64,000 bases of DNA from Umbelopsis isabellina (lineage: Eukaryota; Mucoromycota; Umbelopsidomycetes; Umbelopsidales; Umbelopsidaceae). The stretch covers positions 806,001-870,000 of the forward strand of contig JAEPQZ010000005.1 of assembly GCA_016758905.1 (NCBI GenBank), in the 5' to 3' direction. Position numbers and translations under genes: made by a program. Below are positions 20,588-32,668 of the stretch, piece after piece. The notes under the pieces are model-generated. The model did no database searches. It had not been told where the DNA came from and saw only the letters and a program-made list of their open reading frames with translations. How positions within the stretch are numbered: position 1 is the stretch's first letter; the number at the start of each line of letters is the position of its first letter.

Positions 20588-23500
20588 ATGCCTCGCAGGT
20601 TTACAACAAACATCCTAAGCAGCCCGGTCATATTAGAGTTACCATCCATCAACACTACACCGTTATCATCAGAACGAGAGAATGATTCCATAGAACCAGA
20701 ATACCCAGTATTTGAAGCAGACATAGACGATCGAGAATCTTATTATGCCCCATCGGAAAAGAAAGCATCACAATATCACGCTGATCACCGAGTGTGTGGT
20801 GTACCATATCACATTATCGCCTATAGCGTTATTATCATTATACCTTTCATTGCACTCGCCATTGGACTTGTGTTTTATTTCTTACTGCATAACAAGGACG
20901 TAAGCGATTTTATGTCCAACATATACACCGACTGCTCAAACAGAGCCACTGTATGTATTTATAATGACGACATTATGTCGGTTTACGTTTTACTAAAGAA
21001 TTTTTTTTTCCTCATTGATTTACACAATAGGCAATCGAGCGACAAATCAGCGGAACCCTCACATCAATTAACGGTGTTTCAATCTGGTTCGACATGACGA
21101 CTCCTGAGTGGCGAACTAAGGATCAGTTCTTCGCAGTAGTTGATTTAGCAATGAACAATACCATAAGTAAGTTTTTATGATGCAACATATCGAAATTTGA
21201 AACGTGTTTCTGAGCCATCACTAAATGATTCGCCGATTTTCACTCGTAGATCCATGGCAAGTACGAACCATCAGTTTTGCCCCTGCTATTAACGGTAGCG
21301 ATCGGGCTCAATGGGAGCAGCAAAATGGTTACAATATCACCACATTGCTTGCAGACAATCAATTCGCTCCTGCTCGTAAGTATTTATTTTATATATTAAA
21401 GCAAAAAATACGAATATTCACCACTCAATTATTCACGTCAAATTTTATTTTTTTTTAAAAAAAGCTGAGCGACCCTACTACTTTCCAACGGTTTGGGAAT
21501 ACCCTGATATCAGCATTTATGGTGGATTTGATATCAACTCAGAACCAGTGCGAAGTGCCGCTTTAAAAAAGGCACTGTCCAAGAGAGAAGTTACCATCAC
21601 ACCACTACTACAGCTTGCTGGAACGAACGAGACCGGCTTCTGCGCTTACTATCCTACGTATTATAATTATACCGAAAGCAAGACAGATTTCGAAGGTGCT
21701 GTTTCTGGATGTTTCAACTCTGTGCGAACTATCGCAATAGCCTTACGAGGAGTAAAAGATAATCTGAATTCATTCGAGATCAGAGATGAAAATGGAGGCA
21801 TTGCTTATAGAACTCAGAACGTACAACACGAAACGCTGAAGTATCAGCAATTGGACTTCAATATACTCAATGAAACGTGGACCATAATATGTGGAAATCA
21901 TTATCAAGCTTCAACGTAAGTGAAACTATTCGCAGCCTTGCCTCAAATTGACTAGAAAGACATCATTAATCTCATATATTGTACTACAGTGTTCCTGCTA
22001 CTACACTTGCCATCGTCATCATCATTGGTTTGCTCTTCGCCTTGGGACTTTTCGCTGCTACACAATACTACAGGCTAGCAAATCGGGAGGCGAATGTTCA
22101 GCGCAACAATTACAATCGTTCAAAACACCGCGCTCAAGCTGTCCTGCAAGCCGTTCCTGATCCATTGGTCATTCTCAATGGAGAAGGAAGAGTTGTTGAT
22201 TGCAATAAGCAGGCATTAGAGTTGTTTAGCTTCGAGAACAAGAAAAGATTAATAGGCATTCATCTCAAGCGAATGTTCATTGATTCCGAGCAAACTCCAA
22301 TTTTTGAAAACAATATCGTCAAACCTGGACTTCATGAAATCTTTGTCAAGAGGAAAGACAGCGAAGAAGGCTTTATCGCAGAAGCAAACTTTTCCTATAT
22401 GGAGGATATAAATAATGATGATGAAGGCCGTCCCTTTATGACTCAAGTTGTTTTAATGAGAGATATCACTTCCAAGAAAGAGGCTGCTCATCAACTTCAG
22501 CAGGCGAAGTCAGATGCTGAAGACGCGAATCAGAAGAAGTCGCAGTTTTTAGCTTTTGTCTGCCACGAACTTCGAAGTAAGCCTTCTACTCTTTCCAATT
22601 TTTGCGCAATAGACCTTAATATACACAATAATTAACTTGATTACTCCTTACAGATCCTTTGCATGTTGTGTCAGGCATGAGCGACCTTTTAAGCGAAATG
22701 CTGTTCGAGGAAGATCAGGTCGATTATCTAAAAAACATCCAGACATCTTGTGGCCATATGCAAAGTATTGTCAATGATGTTCTAGACATCGCCCAGCTCT
22801 CTCAGCATGAGCTTCGCCTCAGCTTTAAGCCTTTCCATCTTCGAGATCTTATTGAGGAAGAAGGACGACATGCAACTCGCATGCTCAGTGGTATGTGTAG
22901 TCACTTAGGATGTTAACAATTATATACAACAGGTTTTCTTACCATATTACATTGATCTGTTATAGAAAAATCTGATGGCACAGTTGTGCCAGAGATCAAG
23001 GTTGATGACAATGTCCCAAACTTCGTCAACAGTGATGGATATCGCTTGCGTCAAATCATTGAAAATGTTCTTGATAACTCGTAAGTATCTTCCTTATAGC
23101 TTGGTACAATGATCGCAATCTCTTCGCAAATTTACTGATTTGTTTATAGTGTCAAGTTTACTGAGAAAGGTGTCATTAGTATGGAGGTTTCAGCTACTAC
23201 AGACGGCTCAGAATGCCCAAGCATGGCTGATGTGCAATTCAAGTTCACTGATACTGGATCAGGGATCTCCGAGGAACAGTTACGAGAGGTTTTCATGCCA
23301 TTTTCAAGAGCAAACATATCGATTGGCAACCACTTTGGTAGCTCTGGACTTGGACTATCAATTTGTAAGTAATTAAGACAAAACCTATTGGTATAATGAA
23401 AGTACGCACACCACTAACCAATATATGTAGCTCATCATCTTGTAGACTTATTGGGTGGTACTATAACCATTGATAGTAGGGTCAATGAGGGTACAACAGT

Positions 23501-24349
23501 CATTATCAATCTTCCATTGGCGATCTCTAATGAGATAGAATATGATCTCTACGAGACCGAGATAATTCTACCAAGGATATCTATTGTAAATAGCACTCCA
23601 AGTGGAAGTAGCAAAGCTTGGAGTGTAATTTCCAATTATTCGGCTAAGTCGGGAGCTGTAAAGAGTGACGATCAAAGGTCAGTAGCGTCTACTCAGGAAC
23701 CGGTTGCTGGCTCAGACTCTCCGGCTCTCATTGATATAGGAACGCCACAAAGCTCCTTCACCGAATCGCTGCTGACTCCTCCTGCAAGTCTTGAGAGCGG
23801 CCGTTCATCCTCTAATGAGAGCGGACGAACATCCTCCGTTCGCCGTGGTGGCTACTTTGGCAGTCATGACGATGCTCCTGAACTTGATATAATTGAAGAA
23901 AAGCCAGTGTGTCTAGTAGCTGAAGACAATGAACTTTGTCAAAAGATTGCCAGCAAACTGCTTGGCAGAGACTACGTTGTGGAGATTGCTGAAAATGGTC
24001 GTATTGCTGTCGATACCGTCATGGCTTCACCAGATAGGTTCAGCATCATTATTATGGACATTATCATGCCCGAGATGGATGGCATTCAAGCTACTATCGA
24101 ACTTAGACAGCGCGGTATCACTTGTCCCATCATTGCGTAAGTATCAAATTGAAAAGCTATCGAAATCAAATGTATAACGTGAAAATAACACTGATCCTTT
24201 CTAGTGTAACCGCCAATGCAGCCGAAGCCGATAAGAATGAAGCCATGGAGCATGGCTTCACAGATTATATTACTAAGCCTTACAAGAAGAATTTGTTGAT
24301 CCACATGCAAGCAGCACTGGTGGCCGCTCAGCGAAAGGATTCCGAATAA
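20588..24349 (+). CDS. Hybrid histidine kinase with extracellular CHASE sensor domain
   Basis: Membrane two-component sensor whose architecture is that of plant cytokinin receptors. Ten exons (20588-20950, 21031-21166, 21250-21375, 21465-21915, 21990-22576, 22654-22890, 22966-23080, 23150-23364, 23431-24136, 24205-24349) give 1026 residues. Order: cytoplasmic N-tail; TM1 about 75-100; CHASE about 120-350, with DRAQWEQQNGYNI, YYFPTVWEYPDISIYGGFDI, SAALKKALSKREVTITP and GFCAYYPTY; TM2 about 362-383; PAS about 405-505 (AVPDPLVILNGEGRVVDCN). The H-box FVCHELRNPLH has phospho-accepting H551. In the HATPase domain the N-box is at N667 and the G-box GSSGLGLSI at 735-743. A Ser/Gly-rich linker leads to one receiver domain with D953 (IIMDIIMPEMDG) and K1003. 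All catalytic residues I can check are present. The ligand is unknown. Confidence 0.93.
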
Positions 24350-24694
24350 CTTCACATATACCTTTCAGTTGTTTTATTTGTATTTTTTTCTTGTTCTACT
24401 ACTTATCTTCTTTCAATCATATATTTTTTCAAACATACTTTCGTTTCTGCATCCCCACTATTTGTAATAACAGTATTCCTTCTTTCAGACTTCATTACTT
24501 TCCTTAATTTAATACGTACACTATGACGGTTTGCCATCAATAAATCACTCGCGATGCTCAACGCACCTTACAGTTTTTTCATTGGTATACGCAGAATTTT
24601 TTTCTTTAAAAAAAAGGCATTAGCATTTTAATATCATGAAACACTTCTATAATACAATTGCACTCTTAGAGTCATGTTTGTTCCTTCAATCTCT
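24350..24694. other. Intergenic, convergent 3' ends
   Basis: T-rich 3' flanks of the histidine kinase (+) and PEX14 (-), with an AATAAA-like signal near 24538. No gene is seen. Confidence 0.5.
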
Positions 24695-25875
24695 CTACTG
24701 TTCTTTCACTTCAGGTGTAGTTTCAACGGCACCAGCTTCGACTGGTTCGTCAACAGCGGGTTGTTTTTCGCTGCTACCACCTGTCGTAGCAGAGGGAGCA
24801 GTCTTGGCTGCCATCTGCCAGGCGGGAATACTAGGGCGACTGGAGGAATTACTAAATGTGGATGCAAGGCGAGGAGAGATGCCATTGGTTTCCGCAGCGG
24901 GTGAGGTCACACCAGAACCAGCCTGATCCAATATGGAGGAAGCATTGGAGACGGGACGACGGCTAATTAACAGTGATTTCAATGACTTGACTTCTGTTTG
25001 TAAATCATTCAAAATAGTCGCTTGGGCATCTTTGTTACGATCCAGCATCTATTCACACAAACGTCAGAACAGGGGTTTTGCTCAACCACTTATGCTTGTA
25101 AGCATCTTACCTTGGGAATCAATCCCTTGATGACCTCAACATCTTCTTTAATGGACTTGAATTCCTCATCCTTGCCTTCGTCGCTTTCTTGAAGCTTTTT
25201 CAAAGTCTCTTGGAGAGTAGTGAGATTCTCGTTGACCTTGTCTGATTGCGCAGAGACATTGCTAAGAGCTACATTAGTTTGTTCTTGGATTTCCTTGAGT
25301 GAGTCTTCGACTATACGGTTTTAGAAAATCATTAGCCTACAGAAATCTCGATTTATGTGTTCGCTATTTTCAATACTAACCTGTTTGGAATTGCTCGTCC
25401 AATCGCTTCTGTTCAACTTCCAACTCCTCGCTGGTAGGCACATTAAACAAGGGACCAAACAGTCTCTGCAAATCACAAACTAATCAGCTACTCTGTTACC
25501 AGTTCATTCGCCAGTACAGCAACAATGGCTTACCTTTGCCAAGTGCCAAACGCCATAACCAACACCACCAGCCATAACCGCGGCAATAAAGACGTCCCGC
25601 CAGTCATATCTCGGTCTGGCAGGTACTGGAGGAGCTTGCATAACGACACCACCACCTGGATATGCACCTACTGGCCCAGTAGTGGTTGTGTTGGTAGTAA
25701 CAGTGGTTGCTGTGGATTTGCCATTGACTCTGGCCATGGCCTCCTCGATTTCTTCAGAAGTCATACCTTTGCTTTCCAAAAAAGCAACCTTTTTAGCCAG
25801 TGGAGCTGACTGAACCTTTGGATCAGACAGGAATGACACTGCCGACTTGAGCATATCGTCTCTGAGAGCAGCCAT
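24695..25875 (-). CDS. PEX14: Peroxin PEX14, docking subunit of the peroxisomal importer
   Basis: Peroxisomal membrane protein that docks cargo-loaded Pex5/Pex7. Exons 25875-25534, 25465-25381, 25310-25111 and 25048-24695 give 326 residues. The N-terminal Pex14 domain is clear (residues 1-50: LRDDMLKSAVSFLSDPKVQ, LAKKVAFLESKGMTSEEIEEA). A Thr/Gly/Pro linker with PPVPARPRYDWRD precedes the membrane segment VFIAAVMAGGVGYGVWHLAK (about 95-114). RLFGPLF and a long coiled coil (about 120-245) follow, then a Ser/Pro-rich tail. Length fits fungal Pex14. It lies about 8 kb from the acyl-CoA oxidase gene. A TATAAA at 25948-25943 on this strand is a plausible core promoter. Confidence 0.94.
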
Positions 25876-26649
25876 GTTGTCTTCAAGTGATTATAAAAGA
25901 AAAAGCTGGGGATCGTGTGAGGAGAAATTGAAAGCAGTCGGCTTTATAAAAATTGGTGCAATTTGTGCTGACACACTGCAAACTAACATGTGAAACAAGA
26001 CGTTCAATAAGCTATCAAGTATAATCATTTTACCCCACAGAGCGCGATCAGCATTACGTGAGTGATTAACCAACTAAGCTTGAGCTCGTAAACTTAAGGA
26101 TGCTCTTGTATTCTATTGTTATAAAAATAAGGGAGTTTATGGATTATCATGCAACTTTTGAAACCATGATGACTACTATAGCCATCTTTCAACTCATGAA
26201 AATTTGCGAGATCAGTTTTATTTGTCCGTTCATTTTATAGTTGAAGCAAACTCGAAAAGTCGTAATCTTCATTTGGTACTTTGGACAGATATGGTACCAT
26301 TTTCTCCAAGCAGAAGGTTACTTATTTGTCCAGCATGTAAAGTTTGGGATATATCCGTTGAAATCATGCAACACAGCTTTATGATTAACGATTTCTCTAG
26401 TAGAAGTGCATTAATTGTAACGATGCAACATAGGCAAAATGTGGCGGCTCACGTTAATCAAACTTGTCAGAGCATATGTAGGGATGGGTGCTTTGGGAGA
26501 GTAATAGTATTTGTCCGCGAAACTTTTAAAACATGCAGTGTCCGACCCAGTGTCAGAGCGTAGTTCAAATGATTGGCTATTTAGCAAGTCGTACACTATT
26601 GTCTCGAGCTTTTTGTAATTATCAAAGCATTTTGAAAAGACACTACACT
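25876..26649. other. Divergent intergenic region PEX14 / short-chain dehydrogenase
   Basis: 774 bases. It contains the TATA-like element of PEX14 and otherwise AT-rich DNA. An open frame at 26204-26563 has no recognisable family signature and no splicing support. Confidence 0.45.
25943..25948 (-). promoter_or_regulatory. TATA-like element of PEX14
   Basis: TATAAA on the minus strand, about 70 bases upstream of the PEX14 start codon. Confidence 0.4.
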
Positions 26650-27631
26650 ATGGGAAGACTCGAAGGAAAAGTTGTACTTGTGTAAGATATCTCCTTTGAG
26701 TTTTGAAATCAGTCGCTCATGTGCCGATGATAACCAATTCCAACATGACAGTACTGGCGCATCCGCTGGAATCGGTGAAGCTTGTGCAAGAGAGTTTGCC
26801 AAGGAAGGTTCCCACTTGGTAAGTACTTTTTCTCGAAGAGGAGCTGATGTAGCTTAACTCAACTCTATGCTCGTATCTAGATCATTACTGGACGCCGCTT
26901 GGAGCGCTTGCAGGCTTTGCAAGGAGAACTTGAAAGCCAATATCCTAACCAAAAGTTCCACCCTATCGCGCTTGACGTGCGCAAACAAAGTGCTGTCAGT
27001 GGAGCTTTAAATGCTCTTCCTGCTGAACTCGGCGAGATCGATGTTCTTGTCAACAATGCTGGACTTGTCATTGGCGTTGACAAGGTTGCCGACGTAACCG
27101 AAGATGCTATTGAGACTATGCTGGACACTAACGTGAAAGGTCTTGTCTTTGTTACTCAGGCCGTCTTGAAGGGTATGAAGGAACGTAAGAGAGGTCATAT
27201 TATCAACGTTGGTTCAGTTTCTGGCAAGCAAGTCTACAGTGGTGGCGGCATTTACTGTGCATCCAAGCATGCCGTTGATGCTATCTCAAGAACTTTGTTG
27301 CTTGAGCTCGTTGACACTCCTATCCGTGTGTCACAGATTTGCCCTGGTCTTGTAAACACTGAATTCTCAACCATTCGTTTCGGTGGTGATACTTCCAAGG
27401 CTGATGCCGTTTACAAAGGACTTCAGCCATTGGTCGGACAAGATGTCGCTGAAATTGTCACTTTCACTGCCTCTAGACCTGCTCACGTCAACATTGCTGA
27501 TGTCCTTGGTTTGTGTTTCATGTCGGTTTCTTGTTTTCATACATTCAAAAGTACTAAACGATTTTCATTGCCTTTCCATCTTAGTTTTGCCAACTGCTCA
27601 AGCTGATGCTAGAACTACTCACAGGGAATAA
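26650..27631 (+). CDS. NADP-dependent short-chain dehydrogenase (YMR226C/YdfG-like)
   Basis: Classical SDR oxidoreductase resembling the fungal/bacterial 3-hydroxy-acid (serine, threonine) dehydrogenases, probably cytosolic. Exons 26650-26681, 26752-26818, 26881-27508 and 27585-27631 give 257 residues. It shows the cofactor motif TGASAGIGEACAREF, the Arg pair ITGRRLERL that favours NADP, the NNAG motif (VLVNNAGLVIG) and the catalytic set S (GSVSGKQVYSGGGIY) and YCASKHAV. The substrate-loop region reads ICPGLVNTEFSTIRFGGD. The C-terminal VLPTAQADARTTHRE matches the usual end of this subgroup (VLPT-Q). The exact substrate cannot be read from sequence. It is convergent with the elongase gene. 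Confidence 0.92.
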
Positions 27632-27866
27632 ACCCCTCTTTTGACCTTAGCGCAATATTAATGCCAAACGAGTACAAAAAAATAAATTAAAAAATAAGGA
27701 AATGCGAGAATTTCATCAGGATGGTAGTGATTGTTGCAAGAGAGACATGTGAACATTTGAACATTGGTGACACAATAACGTGGCTAAAGAACTGGTTCGA
27801 TGCTGGTATTATATTAGGTGTATTATGAACTAAAAACGAAACAGATTAGAATGAAAGTTGATATGC

Positions 27867-29053
27867 TTATGCTTCCTTGGTCTTTTCTCGGGGCATAGCA
27901 GGCTTGTAGGTCTTGCGGTAGAAATTGACAAATAGGAATAGATAACTTGTAAGTAAGAAGACTCCAAAGGAAGCAGCGATTTCCTCTCCGGCACATTTGT
28001 CATAATAGGGCATGAATGGCCAGAATGTGGAGGTGAAATAGTTGTATGAGCAGAAGTAAATGACAAACAAGTCTATGACGAATTGAGTAATCTGCATGGT
28101 CTTTTAGGGAGTTCAATATAATTAATAACCTGCTGTAATATGCGCCGCCCCACGTCTGTACTACACTTACTGTCAAGTATTTCTTCCACCAAATGCGATG
28201 GCCGCCGGCCGTACGAGCATAGTACCAGTACATGGCAACATGGACCATCAGGTTGAGAACGATAGGAACCCAAGACTAAACCGTTCGAATATAGTTAGAA
28301 TGAGTGCGCTCTATACGATGAGGATAATGTTCAAGTTTGAAATTATATTTACCACACTAGTTTTGCCGTTAAGTTGTGTGAAACACAAAACCATGGTCAT
28401 GCTATGGTGATACCAGTGCAAAAAGCCTTTCCACCATCACATGAAAATTAAAAAATATTAAAAAAAATGTTGTCAATATCAAAGAGCCACACCTCCCCGC
28501 CTTGACAGCCAAACATACCAATATTCTTTCTCTTGACAGCCAGGAACATGGTGTCGGCCAGCTCCCAATACTTGACCAAGTAATTAAGATAGTACAAATG
28601 CTCTAACTGTTGCGTCCAGGCATCCGTGCTGCAAATTGCATAGAAGAGCCCGTGTTTGGACACAATAGGAATTAGTTGTTCAAGGAACAAAAGCAGTAAG
28701 GCGCCAGATGCAGCAGTAAGAAGCAAGTTGTGGAAAATGAACAGGCCCTTCAAGCGAAGAGCAGGGATATCCAAGCGTTTGAAGATAAATTGCGTTGTAA
28801 AAACCAAGAAGTAATATCCTATACATGTCCATAATACTAAAAGCACGCGTCAGATTCAAATGGATCTTGCTCATCTATTCTCATCTGATTCCTGTCAAAA
28901 AGTTTTGGTTGTCACCATACCTGTGCTATTATCCGACAGCGGTGTTTGACCTTGGATATACTGGAAGCTGCTCGCTGGCTTTCCAGTGATAGCCTGATAT
29001 GCAGTATCAAAGTAACTATACAGACTGATGCCAAAAGGATGCTCCAAAGACAT
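27867..29053 (-). CDS. ELO-family fatty-acid elongase
   Basis: ER membrane 3-ketoacyl-CoA synthase that condenses malonyl-CoA with acyl-CoA. Exons 29053-28921, 28836-28519, 28426-28353, 28275-28171 and 28100-27867 give 287 residues. Family blocks are KYWELADTMFLAVKRKN, the HxxHH histidine box within FLHWYHHSMTMVLCFTQL, WVPIVLNLMVHVAMYWYY, RIWWKKYLT and TMQITQFVIDLF. About seven hydrophobic segments are present. The C-terminus (TYKPAMPREKTKEA) is basic but not a canonical KKXX retrieval signal. The TSVSWVP and HVAMYWYYARTA context is like the saturated/mono-unsaturated acyl class, though chain-length preference is uncertain. The start MSLEHPFGISLY was chosen because it is the first ATG with family-like sequence after it. 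Confidence 0.93.
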
Positions 29054-30245
29054 TACGAAAAGAAAGAGGCTCAGGAGAAGATTTTACTGCAAGTAGTTGC
29101 TTTTAATGCTGGAATTGAATGGGTAACACGAGTATTCTCGATTGCAATTTTTTTTGACTGGCTTGTATCACCTTTCGGCATCAACCTCCATTGTTAGCCA
29201 CATAGCCGGATTGCAAAGAAACTGGACTCTTTCACGTTTCATTTTTTCTTTTTGTTCATTGCTTTTGGTTTATTTTCCATGCTTGATCTCGAACAAACTG
29301 AATTGATCTGTACAAGCTAAAATTTTTTATTGGTCGCCTCCTTGTTGTGACCCAAATGCTGGCGATTTCACGGGCGAATATGGGGCGAATATGGGGATGT
29401 CATAAAAGCAAAGGGTTAGTCAGTCTATCCAATGTCAACGATATAAGAGGTTGAAACGCAAACGATAGTGCTCAGTAGAGCATTCACATGCTCATTTCTT
29501 CCGTCTAAGCCGTATACCGGCGTTACTATGGCCACAAATGGAGGAGTAATATATTCAAAACATAGGCTTGGGGCAAGGCTTATGTATACGCCCAAATAAG
29601 AAAGAAAAATACAAAAGGAACAATGGAGATCATAAAAGCGTTAGTATCTTAATTTCACTTCTCTTACCAATGTTTTGGTAGGTCATGACATACAGCAAGT
29701 CAAATCAATACCGGGCTTTGTAGCGGATTTTCAGTCTGAGGTGATCGGCCATATTTGACAATGATTGCTATTGTACTACTGATCAGATGTTCTAAATGGC
29801 GCCGTCTGACACAGCGCTAGTATTACAACGTATCATGCTAGGGTACGTGTTTGCAGCGCTTCAAACATCATTTTTGGGAATATGCATCGAAGGCATATGC
29901 TTATCGGACTTTGAACTGTCATTCATCGCTCAACGTTATCACTATCGACGCTGAAGCTAATAGGTAACGGATGTACGTCCTCTTGAATAGACGCCGGCAA
30001 CATTTAAAAAGAATCAAACATTTCTATGTAGTTACTGTGATTTTGCCAACAACCATGTTATTTTTTTGTATTATGATATTGCGGTAAACATGACGCTTAC
30101 CAAAACTTTGACCACATACTGCCCAAACGGGAAATTTTGGGCCCATCGCAGTGAAGTCTGAATGACGTTGAAACGCCATAATCAAATTTGCTTAAATACA
30201 AGGCGATCCATGCAAAAATACGAGTTGTACACCTTTTGCTTGATC
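29054..30245. other. Divergent intergenic region elongase / ISH1-like
   Basis: 1.2 kb with the promoters of both genes. There are no convincing ORFs. A short tandem duplication at 29373-29394 is listed separately. Confidence 0.45.
29373..29394. repeat. 11-bp tandem duplication (GGCGAATATGG x2)
   Basis: Two identical, directly adjacent copies in the elongase/ISH1-like intergenic region. This may be a chance duplication or a doubled factor-binding site. Confidence 0.7.
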
Positions 30246-31935
30246 ATGTTTTCTTCAAAAAAACTCTTAGTAATATTGCTACTCACACTCTCCGCGTTGG
30301 TGCTTCTTACTGGTAAGTTTACAAGCTTTTTAGTTCAACTTGTGCGCGAGTTGTTCAGGCATAAAGTGTTCGCTAACCATCTTCTACTTTAGCGAGTAAG
30401 AAGGTTGACACCGACGACATTACTACCTGGGATAAAGCTCAGCTTAAAGCATGGTTAACTGAACACAAAATTAACTACGATTCTAGCTCTGATCTATCCA
30501 GTTTGGTCAAGCAATATCGTGACTCTGCCACTCATTATGCCGGACTCTTTGGTGTCAAGGTCGATCAAGCCACTGACAAACTTCGCAGCTCTTTGTCATC
30601 TAAGAAGGAAATTTCTGATGCCAATATTGATTATATTGTTGATGAGGTCAAGCGACAACTTCGTACTCTCGAGCTTGAAGGTCAGCTTGATTATCAACAC
30701 ATTCAAGTAAGTGAACGACACGTGTAAAAATGTGTTTGAGAATTGAAAACTAAAACGTGCTTTTCCCTTCTCTTTATTAGGGAGGTTTGAACAAGGCTAA
30801 GAAGGATATTCTTAAGAAGAAGGCAGCCACTGAAGAGCAATGGAGCAACATTGCTACTGATGTTGAAGCTGACTTCCTCACTACTAAGAAGTCATGGTAC
30901 CAAAAGTTTTTCAGCAATAAGAACAATGCCGCCGACAGTGCCAAGGCTTGGTTGGATGAAACCCGATCTAACCTTGAGAGCCAAAAGGATCTCAGTGAAA
31001 AGCAAATCAATGAAATCATCGATTCTATGCGCACTCGCATTGAGAGCGTCGATGACTGGCGCAAGGAGACCGCCAAGAAGGACAAGGAATGGTTCAAGCA
31101 ACTCACCAAAGATATGGAAACCAAGGCTGAACTTACCAAGGAACAAGCCGAGCAAACCATTGCTAACATCGAAAATGACTTTGCTGGTTTCAAGGCTTCT
31201 GCTATTGAATATGCCAATGGAGCTTATGACTCTGGCCAAGCCTATCTTTCACCTTTCCTCGAACGCGTGTCCACCAGCCTCCGAGAATCTGGCGATCTCA
31301 CTCAAGCCAAGGTTAATGAAATCATTGCCGCCATCAAAGCTCGATTTGGAAATGTCAACTGGAAGACTATGCAAGCTCAACAGCAAAAGACCTATCTTGA
31401 ACAATTCCGTGATGACATTAGCGAGCAATCCAAGCAAACAAAGGATCAAGTGAACCATATTGTCGGTATTGTCCAAACCTCTTTGGAGGAATACTTGGCT
31501 TCCATCAAGTCCTACCTCTCCCCCAACGCCAACGCCGCCAGCCAAGCTTCCATGAGTGCGTCTAGTGTATATGGAGCTGCCACTTCCAATGTGGATGCAG
31601 CTCAAAGCTCAGCCGCTTCTGCTACTAGCAGTGCAAAGAGTGCCGCAGCTTCTGCTACCAATGAAGCTCAAAAGAATGTCCAAAAATGGTTGAGAAGCAA
31701 TGAACGCAGTCTGTTTGAGAAGAAGGGATATGCTCAGGCTCATATTGATTGGATCGAAAACTATCTTATTGATAGCTTCAAGAATGCCAAGGACATCACT
31801 ACTCAAGAAGTTAATGACGCAGCTAGCGCTGTTCAATCTTATCTGGAGCGAGCCACTGATGTTACCAAGGATCAAGCCCGCTCTACTGCCGAGCAGATCC
31901 GCAATGGTCTTCAGCATGCGCGTGATGAACTTTAA
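30246..31935 (+). CDS. ISH1/MSC1-like secretory or perinuclear protein with helical repeats
   Basis: Exons 30246-30312, 30393-30706 and 30781-31935 give 511 residues. A hydrophobic signal sequence (residues 6-22, KLLVILLLTLSALVLL) is followed by an Ish1-type motif, DDITTWDKAQLKAWLTEHKI. Irregular helical units then repeat a pattern such as LSSKKEISDANIDYIVDEVK, KDLSEKQINEIIDSMRTRI and SGDLTQAKVNEIIAAIKARF. A low-complexity Ala/Ser stretch (about 425-455) precedes a final unit. In fission yeast Ish1 is a stress-induced nuclear-envelope protein and budding yeast Msc1 is an ER/nuclear-envelope protein. Membership in that family is an inference from the signal peptide plus the W-x3-L-x2-WL motif. 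There is no KDEL-type end. A poly(A)-like AATAAA follows near 31968. Confidence 0.75.
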
Positions 31936-32668
31936 TCTGAAGATTATTATGTCCAAAATGTTATTATAAATAAATCATTATTTCATTTATTACAAAAAAA
32001 GCCTGTCAACTAAATGGCTAATATTATTGAGCCATAAAATCAACCTCTTGTTATGAAGTTAACATTTCGTAAAATATGTTCTACTACTTATCCGATGTTG
32101 ATTCTAAATTGATGTCATGTTCTCACTAACACAGGATTGTACTACCCTAATTGCATCAATGTCTACGGTTGATCACACTTTTGCTTAGACCCAAAGGCTT
32201 ACAGGTAGATCATTGGTGGAGTGGAGATAAGCCAAAGACTACTGTTTTTTGTTAAAGTTGGTTTACCGTCATTGCTAATTGGCATGTCATATTAACAAAT
32301 GGTACTCAGACGTCTTTGGTCCAATCATACACATGAGCGTGCTTTGGAAAATGAATTCCGCTAGAAAAGATTGATTGTCCTTTTGTTGTGCAACACCAGA
32401 AATGATATCTAATATCCGTGCATCTGTTGACATACTGTGGGCTTGCATTGTGCAATTTACTATGATATGTAATTAATACAGTATGCGTAACGAAAAGGCA
32501 TCCGATAACAGATCAAAAACTAAATCATGTTTCAATTGCTTAGTGCATCGAGATATTTTGCACTAATATTTTTATTCCTAATCTGTCATCAAAAAATGGG
32601 AAAATTTGAAAATTTTTTCTGTGCTCGGAGATCTTCATTAGTTGTACCTTTTTAACGTCCTATAATAT
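31936..32668. other. Intergenic
   Basis: 733 bases between tandem genes, AT-rich, containing the poly(A) signal of the upstream gene. No ORF, tRNA or repeat is supported. Confidence 0.45.

Noticed and set aside
26204-26563. 119-codon plus-strand frame between PEX14 and the short-chain dehydrogenase
   Set aside because: Starts without context, no family pattern; part of the shared promoter region.
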